A DNA stretch of 64,000 nt from JAGRGG01 sp965217265 (lineage in GTDB: Bacteria; Pseudomonadota; Alphaproteobacteria; Geminicoccales; Geminicoccaceae): NCBI GenBank assembly GCA_965217265.1, contig CBDCHP010000011.1, positions 620,001 to 684,000 of the forward strand. The letters run 5' to 3'. The translations under genes were made by a program, and so were the position numbers. The notes below the pieces were generated by a model, which was not told the origin of the DNA, made no database searches, and was given only the letters and a program-made list of their open reading frames with translations. Positions 15,689 through 29,945 of the stretch are shown in pieces. Every line of letters starts with the position of its first letter. The stretch's first letter is position 1.

Positions 15689-17149
15689 CTAGAGCAAGTC
15701 CGCCCCGAACCTATTCCCCCCGTCAAGCTCCGGCGCGACCCGCCCCGTCGGCGCCGCCGCCGTGCCCCCGCCCCGCGGCAGGAAGCGGCCGCAGGGCGCC
15801 CCCTCGACCGGCTCGCCCTCGACGACGAGCGGCGATCCCCGCAGGTAGACGGATTCGGGCCAGCCCTTGAGGGTGCGGCCGACGTAGGGGGTGTAGCCGG
15901 CGTTGTCGACGGCGAGGTCGTGGGTGACCTCGACCTCGCGCTCGGGGTCCCAGACGACGAGGTCGGCGTCGGCGCCGGGAAGGAGCGTGCCCTTCTTCGG
16001 GTGCAAGTTGTAGATGCGGGCGGGCTCGGTTGTGGTGAGGCGAACGAAGTCGGGGAGGCCCATCCGGCCCTGGCTCACCATCAGGTCGAACAGGACCGGC
16101 AGGCGCATCTGCAGGCCCGGCATCCCGTTGGCGACCTGCTTGAAGGTGGGGTTCGGCCCCTGGCTCAGCTTGCCGGTATCGTCCATGCGGTACGGCGCGT
16201 GGTCGGACGAGACCAGTTGCAGCGTGCCGTCGGCGAGCGCCGCCCAGAGCGCGTCCCGGTCGCCCGCGTGGCGAAGCGGCGGGCTGCACATCCACATCGC
16301 CCCCTCGATCCCCGGCCGGTCGAGGTCGGCGGCGTCCAGCGCCAGGTACTGGGTGCAGGTCTCGGCGAAGATCTTCTGCCCCTTGGCGCGGGCGGCCCGG
16401 ATGACCTCGACGCCCTCCTCGGTCGAGACGTGGTAGATCATCAACGGCTGGTCGATGAAGGAGGCCAGTTGCACGGCGCGAAAGATCGCCTCGGCCTCGC
16501 CGGCGCGCGGGTGGCTGGTGACGTGGTACTTGGGCGAAGTGTGCCCGCGCTCGATCAGGCGCTTGCCCATCCAGGCGATCAGGCCGTGGTTCTCGGCGTG
16601 GACCAGGACGAGGGCGCCGCCGCGCCGCGCCGCCGCCAGCACGTCGAGCAACTGCCCGTCGTCGACCCGCAGGCGGTCGTAGGTCATGAAGCACTTGATC
16701 GAGCCGTGCCCCGCCGCGATCAGCGCCGGCAGCTCCTCGTCGAGGACCGCCGGCGTCGGGTCGGTGACGATCATGTGAAAGGCGTAGTCGACGCGCGCCT
16801 GCGCTTTGGCCAGCGCGTGGTAGTCGGCGACGACCTTCTTCAAGCTCATGCCGACGTGCTGGGCGGCGAACGGGATCACCGTCGTCGTGCCGCCGAGTGC
16901 CGCCGACGCCGTGGCGCTGGCGAACGTGTCGGCGTTGATCAGGCCCGACGCCGACAATTGCTCGACGTGGCAGTGAACGTCGACGCCGCCCGGCGTGATG
17001 ATCCGGCCGTGGGCGTCGATCGTCTCGGCCGCCTTAAGGCCGTGCCCGATCGCCGCCACCTTATCGCCCCGCACCGCGAGGTCGGCCTCGATCACGGCCT
17101 CGGCCGTTACGAGGGTGGCACCCTTGAAGACGAGATCGAAACCGCTCAT
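15689..17149 (-). CDS. Dihydropyrimidinase/D-hydantoinase family amidohydrolase
   Basis: The 486-residue cyclic amidase is of the TIM-barrel amidohydrolase superfamily. Metal ligands include H59 and H61 in VDVHCHVEQ, the carboxylated lysine K152 in GSIKCFMTYD, histidines in VLVHAENHG and YHVSTEEG, and Asp in SSDHAPY. It hydrolyses six- or five-membered cyclic diamides. The TPGGVDVHCH and LDAADLDRPGIEGAMWMCSPP segments fit dihydropyrimidinase-like enzymes. No other pyrimidine-catabolic gene (amidohydrolase pydC, DPD) is nearby. The ATG overlaps the stop of the upstream amylosucrase gene (ATGA), an odd functional pairing. Confidence 0.88.
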   Translation of the reverse strand: MSGFDLVFKGATLVTAEAVIEADLAVRGDKVAAIGHGLKAAETIDAHGRIITPGGVDVHCHVEQLSASGLINADTFASATASAALGGTTTVIPFAAQHVGMSLKKVVADYHALAKAQARVDYAFHMIVTDPTPAVLDEELPALIAAGHGSIKCFMTYDRLRVDDGQLLDVLAAARRGGALVLVHAENHGLIAWMGKRLIERGHTSPKYHVTSHPRAGEAEAIFRAVQLASFIDQPLMIYHVSTEEGVEVIRAARAKGQKIFAETCTQYLALDAADLDRPGIEGAMWMCSPPLRHAGDRDALWAALADGTLQLVSSDHAPYRMDDTGKLSQGPNPTFKQVANGMPGLQMRLPVLFDLMVSQGRMGLPDFVRLTTTEPARIYNLHPKKGTLLPGADADLVVWDPEREVEVTHDLAVDNAGYTPYVGRTLKGWPESVYLRGSPLVVEGEPVEGAPCGRFLPRGGGTAAAPTGRVAPELDGGNRFGADLL

Positions 17150-19101
17150 GGGCAGGACTCCAGGATGTGAAAGGCGTAAGGGGCGACGATCGCCGGGTCG
17201 TCGTCGCCGAGCGTCGCGGCCGTGACGTGATCGTAAGCCTTGGCACCGCCGAACGGGGCCAGGAGATCGCGCCGGGCGACCGAAACGGGGTGCTCGCAGA
17301 AATTGCCGACGACCAGGAGCGGCGGGCCGCCGCCGCGGCGCAGGTAAGCGACGAGGTAGCGCCGATCCAGCGTCACCGGGCGCAGATCGCTGCCGCCGAG
17401 CGCGGCGAGGCGCCGGCGCAGGCCGAGCAGGTGCTTCAGGCCGTGGAACACGCGCCCCTCGGGGGAGGCCGGGTCGCGGCGGGCGCGCGCCAAGCGGTCC
17501 TGCGGGAACAAGGGGCGGTGCGTCCAGCGGTTGTCGGCGGCGTGCCTCGGGTCGCGGGCGTAAGCCCCGTCGTTCAACTGCGCCACCTCGTCGCCGACGT
17601 AGAGGAGCGGGATGCCGCCCAAGGCGACGATCATGCCGTGCATCAAGAGGAGGCGCCGGATCGCGTGCTCGATCAGGAGGGTGTCGCCCAGCGCCACCGC
17701 CCCCTCCAGCCCGGCGAGCGAGGCCGCCGTGCCGCTGATCCGGCAATCGCCTGTGGCATGGTTCTCCTGAAACGGCAGGCCGCGGGCGAACGAGCCTTGA
17801 AAGCGGCCGGTGTAGAAGGCGTTGAGGAAATTGCGGTGGCCGATCGGGTCGATGCCCAAACGGTGGCAGTCCTCGTCGGCGAAGCCCCAGCCGATGTCGT
17901 CGTGGCCGCGGACGTAGTTGACCCAGGACGTGCCGGCGGCGGTCCTCACCCGCGTCTCCAGGCAGTGGCGCATCAGCCTTGTATCGCGGGTGGCGAGCGC
18001 CTCCCAAAGGAGGACCATGAACAGCGGGTTGTAGGACAGGTGGCACTTCGCCGGATCGACGTAGCGCGCCACCTCGTCGGGGTGGACGATCGCCTCGGAC
18101 TTGAAGATCAGCGCGGGGGCCGCGACGTCGGTGATCGCGTTGAGCGCCGCCACGACGGTGTGCGCCTCGGGCAGGTTCTCGCAAGGGCTACCGAGTTCCT
18201 TCCATAAGAACGGCACGGCGTCCAGGCGCAGCACCTCGACGCCTTGGTTGGCAAGAAACAGCATCTCGCCGACGACGGCGTCGAAGACGGCGGGATTGCG
18301 GTAATTCAGGTCCCACTGGAAGGGGTAGAAGGTCGACCAGACGTGCTTGCCGCCGTTCGGGCCTGCTACGTCCGGGCGCCAGACGAAGGCGTCGCCGCCG
18401 CGCTCGGGGAAGATCGGGCGCAGGTGGGCGGCGTAGGCGTCGGGCAGGGCGCGGTCGTCGAACATCCAGTAATAGTCCTGGAAGTCGCGCTCGCCCGCCT
18501 TGGCACGTTCGGCCCAGGCGTGGTCGTCGGCGGTGTGGTTGAGGACGAAGTCGAGGACGAGGCTGATCCCGCGCGAACGCAGCGTCGCCGCGAGGACGGC
18601 GAGGCCGTCCATGTCGCCTAAGCCAGGGTCGAGGGCGCGGTAGTCGGAGACGGCGTAGCCGCCGTCGTCGTCGCCGGGCGGCGTCTTGAACGGCGGCATC
18701 AGGTGCAGGTAGGTGACGCCGAGTTCTTCCAGGTAATCGAGGCGTCCGCGCAAACCTTCGAGGTCGCCGGCGAAGCGGTCGACGTAGAGAACGGCGCCGA
18801 CGTGGCGGTGGTCGAGGAACCAGTCGTCCCGCCCCTCGCGCGCGGCGTCGAGAACCTTGAGTTGAGTGCCCCGGGCAGTGTAGTGCAGGGCTGCCGTGGT
18901 GAGGATCTTTTCCAGGTGCCAATGGAAATCGTAGCGGTCGCCATAAAGGGTCAGGAGAAGATTGAACAGGTCGGGGAATCGGCGTTCCAGGCGATCGAGG
19001 AAGACGGCTTTGGCGTCGTCGTCGAGGTGGGCCGCCAGCCGTGGCCGCAGCCGATCGAGCGTCCGGCGCCCCTCGCGGGCAATGAAGGCGGGATCGTGCA
19101 T
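17146..19101 (-). CDS. Amylosucrase (GH13)
   Basis: The 651-residue GH13 enzyme uses sucrose to build alpha-1,4-glucan, releasing fructose. Catalytic nucleophile D294 is in LRLDAVPFLW, acid/base E336 in IFKSEAIVHPD, and the transition-state Asp is in RGHDDIGW (401-402). The SPCENLPEAH motif and length match amylosucrase of Neisseria polysaccharea and relatives. A sucrose hydrolase or isomaltulose-type enzyme is less likely. It is divergent from glgX, which acts on the same kind of polymer, with 104 bases between starts; both may respond to the same control. Confidence 0.92.
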   Translation of the reverse strand: MHDPAFIAREGRRTLDRLRPRLAAHLDDDAKAVFLDRLERRFPDLFNLLLTLYGDRYDFHWHLEKILTTAALHYTARGTQLKVLDAAREGRDDWFLDHRHVGAVLYVDRFAGDLEGLRGRLDYLEELGVTYLHLMPPFKTPPGDDDGGYAVSDYRALDPGLGDMDGLAVLAATLRSRGISLVLDFVLNHTADDHAWAERAKAGERDFQDYYWMFDDRALPDAYAAHLRPIFPERGGDAFVWRPDVAGPNGGKHVWSTFYPFQWDLNYRNPAVFDAVVGEMLFLANQGVEVLRLDAVPFLWKELGSPCENLPEAHTVVAALNAITDVAAPALIFKSEAIVHPDEVARYVDPAKCHLSYNPLFMVLLWEALATRDTRLMRHCLETRVRTAAGTSWVNYVRGHDDIGWGFADEDCHRLGIDPIGHRNFLNAFYTGRFQGSFARGLPFQENHATGDCRISGTAASLAGLEGAVALGDTLLIEHAIRRLLLMHGMIVALGGIPLLYVGDEVAQLNDGAYARDPRHAADNRWTHRPLFPQDRLARARRDPASPEGRVFHGLKHLLGLRRRLAALGGSDLRPVTLDRRYLVAYLRRGGGPPLLVVGNFCEHPVSVARRDLLAPFGGAKAYDHVTAATLGDDDPAIVAPYAFHILESCP

Positions 19102-19205
19102 GACGGGCTCGGGCGTGGACGCGGCCCCGAAGGGCGGACGGGTCCGGCCCTCCTAAGCACGGCCGACGACGGGGGTAAAGGCCGGGGCGCGATCGGGCCG
19201 GCCGG

Positions 19206-21184
<1,979 letters not shown>

Positions 21185-21185
<1 letters not shown>

Positions 21186-21282
21186 ACACTTCGCGTGCGC
21201 TCGCCGCGCGGGCTTCTTTCTTCTCTTTTTGTCTTTGTCCGAAGCTGGCCCTCGGCGCCGCGGCCAATCTCCTGCGTTAGTA
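21185..21282 (+). repeat. Left half of the stop-codon-associated hairpin repeat
   Basis: AACACTTCGCGTGCGC begins on the last base of the glgX stop codon, followed by TTCTTTCTTCTCTTTTTGTC and the conserved CTGGCCCTCGGCG and CCTGCGTTAG core. A short right-end remnant, GAGAAAAGCGTTCA, touches the stop codon of the convergent phosphohexomutase gene at 21662. The intervening DNA carries transposase debris. Confidence 0.7.
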
Positions 21283-21321
21283 GGGTCTGTGGAGATTGCA
21301 TAACGCGCGTCAGGTAGCGGC

Positions 21322-21480
21322 TTAGACGTAATGGTTGTTGGTGTGATAGCGCGCGGACCCGTCGCCGTAGGCGGCGTTGATCGTCGGGATGAGGTAACGG
21401 CAGGTCGTGAGGCGTTGGCTCGCACTGCGATCGCCAAGCGAGGTGTGGGGGTGCTCAAGGTTATAAAAGCGCGCTCGGGC
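21322..21480 (-). pseudogene. Transposase C-terminal fragment
   Basis: In the minus-strand frame ending at the TAA at 21322-21324 there is an open segment with FYNLEHPHTSLGD followed by RSASQRL and a short tail. The YN-x(2)-HPH-(T/S)-(S/A)-LG motif is the classic end of DDE transposases (IS3/IS481 type). No upstream catalytic part remains. The adjacent upstream frame (21481-21699) ends in an unrelated stop and is not recognised. Confidence 0.55.
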
Positions 21481-21661
21481 TTACAGTTTATCGGTGAGAT
21501 CAACCGCCTTGCGGTCGGCCCCGGCCCAGAACGCTGCCAAGGCGGTCCCGGCTGCACCCGCTCCATCTTTTTGCCAACCTTGAAACCGATCGGCAGAAGG
21601 GCTAGCGGGTGTAAAAGCACAACCTCGTCTGCGAACCTTATGTAATACTGGAGAAAAGCGT

Positions 21662-23044
21662 TCAGAGATCGTCGGGCGTCGCGATCCCTGCCGCCTCAAG
21701 GTACCGCACGATCGCCGCCTTGGCGTCTTTCAGCCCCGCCTCGCTCTTCGCCTCGGCGCGGGCGACGAGGACGGCTTGCGTGTTCGAGGCGCGCAAGAGC
21801 CACCAGCCGTCCTCGGTCCGAACGCGTACGCCGTCGATCGCGTTGACCTTGGCACCCTCGTCGGCGAGCCGCTGCCGCACCGCCTCGATGACCTCGAACT
21901 TGCGCTTTTCCGGGCAATCAAAGCGGATCTCCGGCGTGTTGTGCGTTTCGGGGATCGCGTCCTTGATCTGGGCCAGGGTGCGCTCGCCTCGGGCCAGGAT
22001 GTCGAGGAGACGCACCGCGACGTAGAGCGCGTCGTCGTGGCCGTAGAACCTGTCCTTGTAGAAGATGTGCCCCGACATCTCGCCCGAGAGCGGGGCGCCC
22101 GTCTCGACCATCTTCGCCTTGATCAGCGAGTGGCCGGTCTTCCACATCAACGGATTGCCGCCCAGCCGGGCTACCTCGTCGAACAGGATCTGGCTCGACT
22201 TGACGTCGGCGATGATTGTGCTTCCTGGGTTGGACTCCAGGATGTCGCCCGCCAGAATTTGCAGGATCTGATCGCCGTAGATGATCCGCCCTTGGCCGTC
22301 GACGACGCCGATCCGATCGCCGTCGCCGTCGAACGCGATCCCGGCCTCGAAGCCGCCCGCCCGCACCCGCTCGATCAGGGCGGTAAGGTACCTCGGCACG
22401 GTCGGATCGGGGTGGTGGTTCGGGAAGGTACCGTCGATCTCGGCGAACAGGCATTCCTGCCGGCCGGGCAGGCGCTCGGTTAGGGCCTGCATCGTCGGGC
22501 CCGCCGCACCGTTGCCGGCGTCCCAGACGGCATCGACCGGCCGCCCGCCGCCGTAGCCTTCGAGGAGCCGCGCGACGTAGGCGTCGAACAGATCGACCGT
22601 CTCAACCCGTCCCTCCCCGGCCGGGAACGCCCCCTCGGCCGCGATCCGGCCCAGTTCCTGGATACGGTCGCCGAAGAAAGGGGCGTGGCCCAGCATCATC
22701 TTGAAGCCGTTGTAGTCCGGCGGGTTATGCGAGCCGGTGACCTGGACGCCGGCGTCGGCGTTCAGATGATGCACGGCGAAGTAGAGCATCGGCGTCGGCC
22801 CGACCCCGACGTCGAGCACGTCGAGCCCGCTTGATGCCAAGCCCTCGCGAAGGGCGACGGCGAGTTCGGGCGAACTCAAGCGCCCGTCGTAGCCAGCTGC
22901 AATCCTCGTCCCGCCCTCACGCTTGACCACCGCGCCGAACGCCCGCCCGAGCGCTCGCGCGTCCTCGGCGAACAGCGTCTCGCCGACGGCGCCGCGGATG
23001 TCGTACTCGCGCAAGAGCGTGGGATGAAAGGTGTGCCCAGCCAC
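21662..23044 (-). CDS. Phosphomannomutase/phosphoglucomutase
   Basis: The 460-residue alpha-D-phosphohexomutase has the catalytic phosphoserine in VTGSHNPPDYNG (near residue 105), Mg-binding DGDGDR (near residue 242), sugar-binding GEMSGH (near residue 325) and the C-terminal phosphate loop RASNTQ. It interconverts 1- and 6-phosphates of mannose and glucose for polysaccharide and nucleotide-sugar synthesis, fitting its place after glgX. I chose the GTG at 23044, giving HTFHPTLLREYDIRG as N-terminus; an upstream ATG at 23125 would add an implausible leader overlapping a repeat. Confidence 0.93.
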   Translation of the reverse strand: MAGHTFHPTLLREYDIRGAVGETLFAEDARALGRAFGAVVKREGGTRIAAGYDGRLSSPELAVALREGLASSGLDVLDVGVGPTPMLYFAVHHLNADAGVQVTGSHNPPDYNGFKMMLGHAPFFGDRIQELGRIAAEGAFPAGEGRVETVDLFDAYVARLLEGYGGGRPVDAVWDAGNGAAGPTMQALTERLPGRQECLFAEIDGTFPNHHPDPTVPRYLTALIERVRAGGFEAGIAFDGDGDRIGVVDGQGRIIYGDQILQILAGDILESNPGSTIIADVKSSQILFDEVARLGGNPLMWKTGHSLIKAKMVETGAPLSGEMSGHIFYKDRFYGHDDALYVAVRLLDILARGERTLAQIKDAIPETHNTPEIRFDCPEKRKFEVIEAVRQRLADEGAKVNAIDGVRVRTEDGWWLLRASNTQAVLVARAEAKSEAGLKDAKAAIVRYLEAAGIATPDDL

Positions 23045-23112
23045 GGTGAAGACCCTACTCAGTGATGTCGTGGGCTCGGGCTTAGCGCAAAGTGTCGGGT
23101 TTGTCTGTGGGT

Positions 23113-23166
23113 GAAAGCTTCGCATCCGCTGCGTGAAGCCTTTTTCCTTTTCTTTTTCAAAGCTGT
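23113..23166 (+). repeat. Degenerate left half of the hairpin repeat
   Basis: GAAAGCTTCGCATCCGCTGCG followed by CCTTTTTCCTTTTCTTTTTC resembles the left arm of the family. Unlike most copies it is not next to a recognisable stop codon; it sits between the phosphohexomutase start and IS debris. Confidence 0.4.
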
Positions 23167-23176
23167 TTTAGATGAG

Positions 23177-23400
23177 TTAGCCTGTGGCGACGGTGCCCCG
23201 GCGCCGCAGCAGGCGCAACTGGTTCTTGGGCGAGCCGTGGTTGAAGCGGATCTCGGTCTTTTTGAGGAAGAGGTGCTTGGGGATGCCCTCGGATCGGAGG
23301 GAGCCCGACGGGGGCCAGGCTGTTGTGGCGGCGCGGGTGGCGCTCGGCTTAGTTCCAGAAATTCTCGATCCGCCACGTCCTGGACCGCCTGCGCCCGCGA
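23177..23400 (-). pseudogene. IS1595-like transposase remnant, frameshifted
   Basis: The minus-strand frame ending at 23177 has GIPKHLFLKKTEIRFNHGSP, resembling the conserved YLKExEFRFNHR ending of IS1595-type transposases. A second frame just upstream ends in RIENFWN, resembling the ExFW block of the same family. Both lie in different frames, so the gene is frameshifted and truncated. Family assignment is from memory of motifs and is tentative. Confidence 0.45.
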
Positions 23401-23585
23401 AAGCCCACAAGCCATGGCCTGCGGCTGATGCTCGGGCTCTTCTTGACGACGACCGCCGGGCGGTTAATGGCAAGCGTGGAAAGAACACGCGAAAGTTGCC
23501 ACCGTCGGTCGTTGTGCCGAGACGACCTGCCCTCTTCCTGATCCCCTGGTTTGCGTGAGAGTCCGTCAACCTCAAGGAGACGGAC

Positions 23586-23849
23586 GTGAAGAAGAGCAGG
23601 TTCACCGAGGCGCAGATCATTGACGTGCTGCGTGAGCATGAAGCCGGCGGCGCGACGGCAGAGGTTCGTCGGCGGCACGGGATCAGCGAGCAAACGCTCT
23701 ATCGCTGGAAGGCGAAGTATAGCGGGATGAGCGTGTTGGACGCCCAGAAGCTGAAGGCGCTGGAGGACGAGAACCGGCGGCTGAAGAAGCTGCTGGCGGA
23801 GTCGATGCCGGACGCGGCGGCGCCGAAGGACTTTCTGGGAAAAAACTGA
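23586..23849 (+). CDS. IS3-family transposase OrfA
   Basis: The 87-residue helix-turn-helix protein has KKSRFTEAQIIDVLREHEAG, the HGISEQTLYRWKAKY recognition helix region and a C-terminal leucine-zipper-like LKALEDENRRLKKLLAE. A strong AAGGAGA lies before the GTG start. It would normally be fused by frameshifting to OrfB, but OrfB is broken, so it is probably inactive for transposition. Confidence 0.85.
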   Translation: MKKSRFTEAQIIDVLREHEAGGATAEVRRRHGISEQTLYRWKAKYSGMSVLDAQKLKALEDENRRLKKLLAESMPDAAAPKDFLGKN

Positions 23850-24021
23850 TCGGGCCCGCGCTTCGTCTGATGGCGGAGCGCGGCTACTCGTAGCGGCGGC
23901 CTGTGGGCTGGTCGAGGTCGATCCCAAGGCGGCGCGCCGCACGCCTGAACTCGGCGACGCGGACGTTCGGGAACGACCTACGGAACCTGATTGGGAAGCG
24001 TCGCCGGTTCGGCTACATATC
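23586..24021 (+). mobile_element. IS3-family insertion sequence remnant (IS407-like)
   Basis: Intact orfA (23586-23849) is followed by a heavily decayed orfB. At the junction is A6 (GGAAAAAAC), the usual IS3 slippage signal into the -1 frame, which reads LIGPALRLMAERGYS and then hits a TAG. Further orfB-like scraps (CGLVEVDPKAARRT, then RRRFGY) appear in shifted frames, and the rest is deleted. The remnant ends immediately before the 3' end of tRNA-fMet. Confidence 0.75.
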
Positions 24022-24098
<77 letters not shown>

Positions 24099-24139
24099 GG
24101 GGTGAGGGAATCGTGGAAGCAAGGCTTGTCCGGCTGGAG

Positions 24140-24258
24140 GGCTTGGCGACGACCTACTCTCCCGCGCCTTTTGACGCAGTACCATGGGCGCTGAGGGGTT
24201 TCACGGCCGAGTTCGGCATGGGGTCGGGTGGGGCACCCTCGCTGTGATCACCAAGCCG
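24140..24258 (-). rRNA. rrf: 5S ribosomal RNA
   Basis: About 119 nt. The minus strand contains CCCCACCCGACCCCATGCCG and CCGAACTCGG-type 5S sequence with complementary ends (ACGGCTTGGTG / GTCGCCAAGCC). Ends are approximate to a few bases. Confidence 0.93.
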
Positions 24259-24414
24259 TCGAGCCGGGCAAGCGGTTTGTTCTCAATGCGGCCGATCGCG
24301 GGCGATCGGTTCAACGCGGCGCTCTAGAAGCATGGGTTGAGGGCTTTGCAGCTTGCCCATCCCTCGCCTTGGGGCCGATGGCCGGCCGGCGATGGGGAGG
24401 GGGGCTTTGAGCGC

Positions 24415-27182
<2,768 letters not shown>

Positions 27183-27570
27183 AACCCCACTCCCGATCGC
27201 CGGCACCTTTCACGGCGCCACCGAAGATGGAAGAGGGCATATGCCTTCAAGCATACCTCTAGTGCTACATTGAACGCGGTGCGTCCCTCGATCCCGGCTG
27301 AGCCGTCGAACCGCCTCGTCCCCTCAACAGGGTTGCCCCCATCAATCGAACGCCGCCGTCCGCCGCCAACGCCGGGACGTCAAGACGTCCGCGCCGCATT
27401 AGAACAAACTTGCTTCTTCACGATGTCAAAAGAACATGGGTGCGAGACCGCCTCCAAAGAGACGCCTCGACACCCGATCCCGTCACAGCCGGCAGCCCAT
27501 CCACCCCCGCGAGCAACGCCCCAAAGCTTGGGGCATTGCGCGCAGCGGCGCGCGAACCGCCCGCCCGATC
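27183..27570 (-). other. 23S-proximal part of the internal transcribed spacer, no tRNA-Ala
   Basis: This 388-base spacer between 23S and tRNA-Ile contains a boxA-like TGTTCTTT (27429-27436, minus strand) followed by GACATCGTGAAGA, and a hairpin CCCCAAAGCTTGGGGC-type palindrome near 27521. I looked for a tRNA-Ala(UGC), which normally lies here in alphaproteobacteria, and did not find its anticodon arm or TpsiC arm. Confidence 0.7.
27429..27436 (-). promoter_or_regulatory. boxA antitermination site in the rRNA spacer
   Basis: TGTTCTTT on the minus strand, followed by TGACATCG, matches the spacer boxA of rRNA operons, where Nus factors assemble to suppress Rho termination. Confidence 0.6.
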
Positions 27571-27647
<77 letters not shown>

Positions 27648-27805
27648 GCGCCCCACCGACGCGCCGCAAGAAGGCCTTGCGCGGCTTCGGCGGGGGCGCG
27701 AAGGCCGATGACCCTTGCGGACCATCGACGCTCGAACGAGGGGATGTAGGGACGGCGCTCTGGCCGTCAAGTGTGGTCCTTACGAGCAAGGACCTTAAGG
27801 CAATG

Positions 27806-29298
<1,493 letters not shown>

Positions 29299-29486
29299 CA
29301 TCCTAGCATACCTGGTCGCAATGCGTTCAAACCCAATCCGTACCAGACCAAACCACGAGCCCCGGTCCTGAAACCAAGCCCCCAAGCCCAACCCGGCACG
29401 GCATCAACGGGTCAAAACTACGCTGTCTACCCAGACATGCACGGGCCAAAACGCCGCCCGTACATCCCCTCGCTTCCTACGATGAG

Positions 29487-29494
29487 AAAGAGCA
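29487..29494 (-). promoter_or_regulatory. boxA antitermination site in the rRNA leader
   Basis: TGCTCTTT on the minus strand, about 190 bases before 16S and about 140 bases after the predicted promoter, matches the leader boxA consensus TGCTCTTTAACA in its first eight bases. Confidence 0.6.
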
Positions 29495-29632
29495 TTTGCC
29501 TACCCAATCTTGCGATCAGGCCCACGTACGATCGTCTCGTAGTGTGGCGGCAATCGCTTGGCTCCCTACTCACATTGCTGCTTTAGGGGAAGCGGTTCGC
29601 TTCGCGGCAACGGCATCGCCGCGGTGAACGGG

Positions 29633-29661
29633 GATATAGCCACCCCTCGCTTCGGGCGCAA
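29633..29661 (-). promoter_or_regulatory. rRNA operon promoter
   Basis: On the minus strand TTGCGC (29661-29656) and TATATC (29638-29633) are separated by 17 bases, with an AT-rich patch upstream (AAGAAAATACG near 29690) that could be an UP element. The transcription start would be near 29626, giving a leader of about 330 nt before 16S. The rest of 29299-29945 contains only leader sequence and the M23 gene's upstream region. Confidence 0.6.
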
Positions 29662-29786
29662 GCCGGAATCTTGATCGAATCGTATTTTCTTCCGTCTCGC
29701 TCTTCGCTCACCCTCGATCGAAGGCTGGCGCATCGGCCACACCCGAAACCGGTCGAAGCCCCACCCCGTGAAAAAGCTTTGTGGCG

Positions 29787-29801
29787 TTAACCAATCTTTA
29801 C
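29787..29801. promoter_or_regulatory. CtrA-like half-degenerate box TTAA-N7-TTAC
   Basis: TTAA at 29787-29790 and TTAC at 29798-29801 with 7-base spacing, about 145 bases upstream of the M23 peptidase start. It has one mismatch to the CtrA consensus. Confidence 0.3.
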
Positions 29802-29945
29802 CATCCTCGCCGTAGCGTGGAGATCGTCGCCGAGGGTGTCCGGACGCGGTTTGGTCGCCGTAGGACCTCGATCGGCACTAGCAGGTAGTTCTGGCGCGCC
29901 CGACGTGCCGGCATCGTTGGCTTCGAACGACGGTATGGAAGACAC

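Noticed and set aside
27183..27570. Possible tRNA-Ala in the rRNA spacer
   Set aside because: No TGC anticodon arm or matching acceptor stem could be built on the minus strand.
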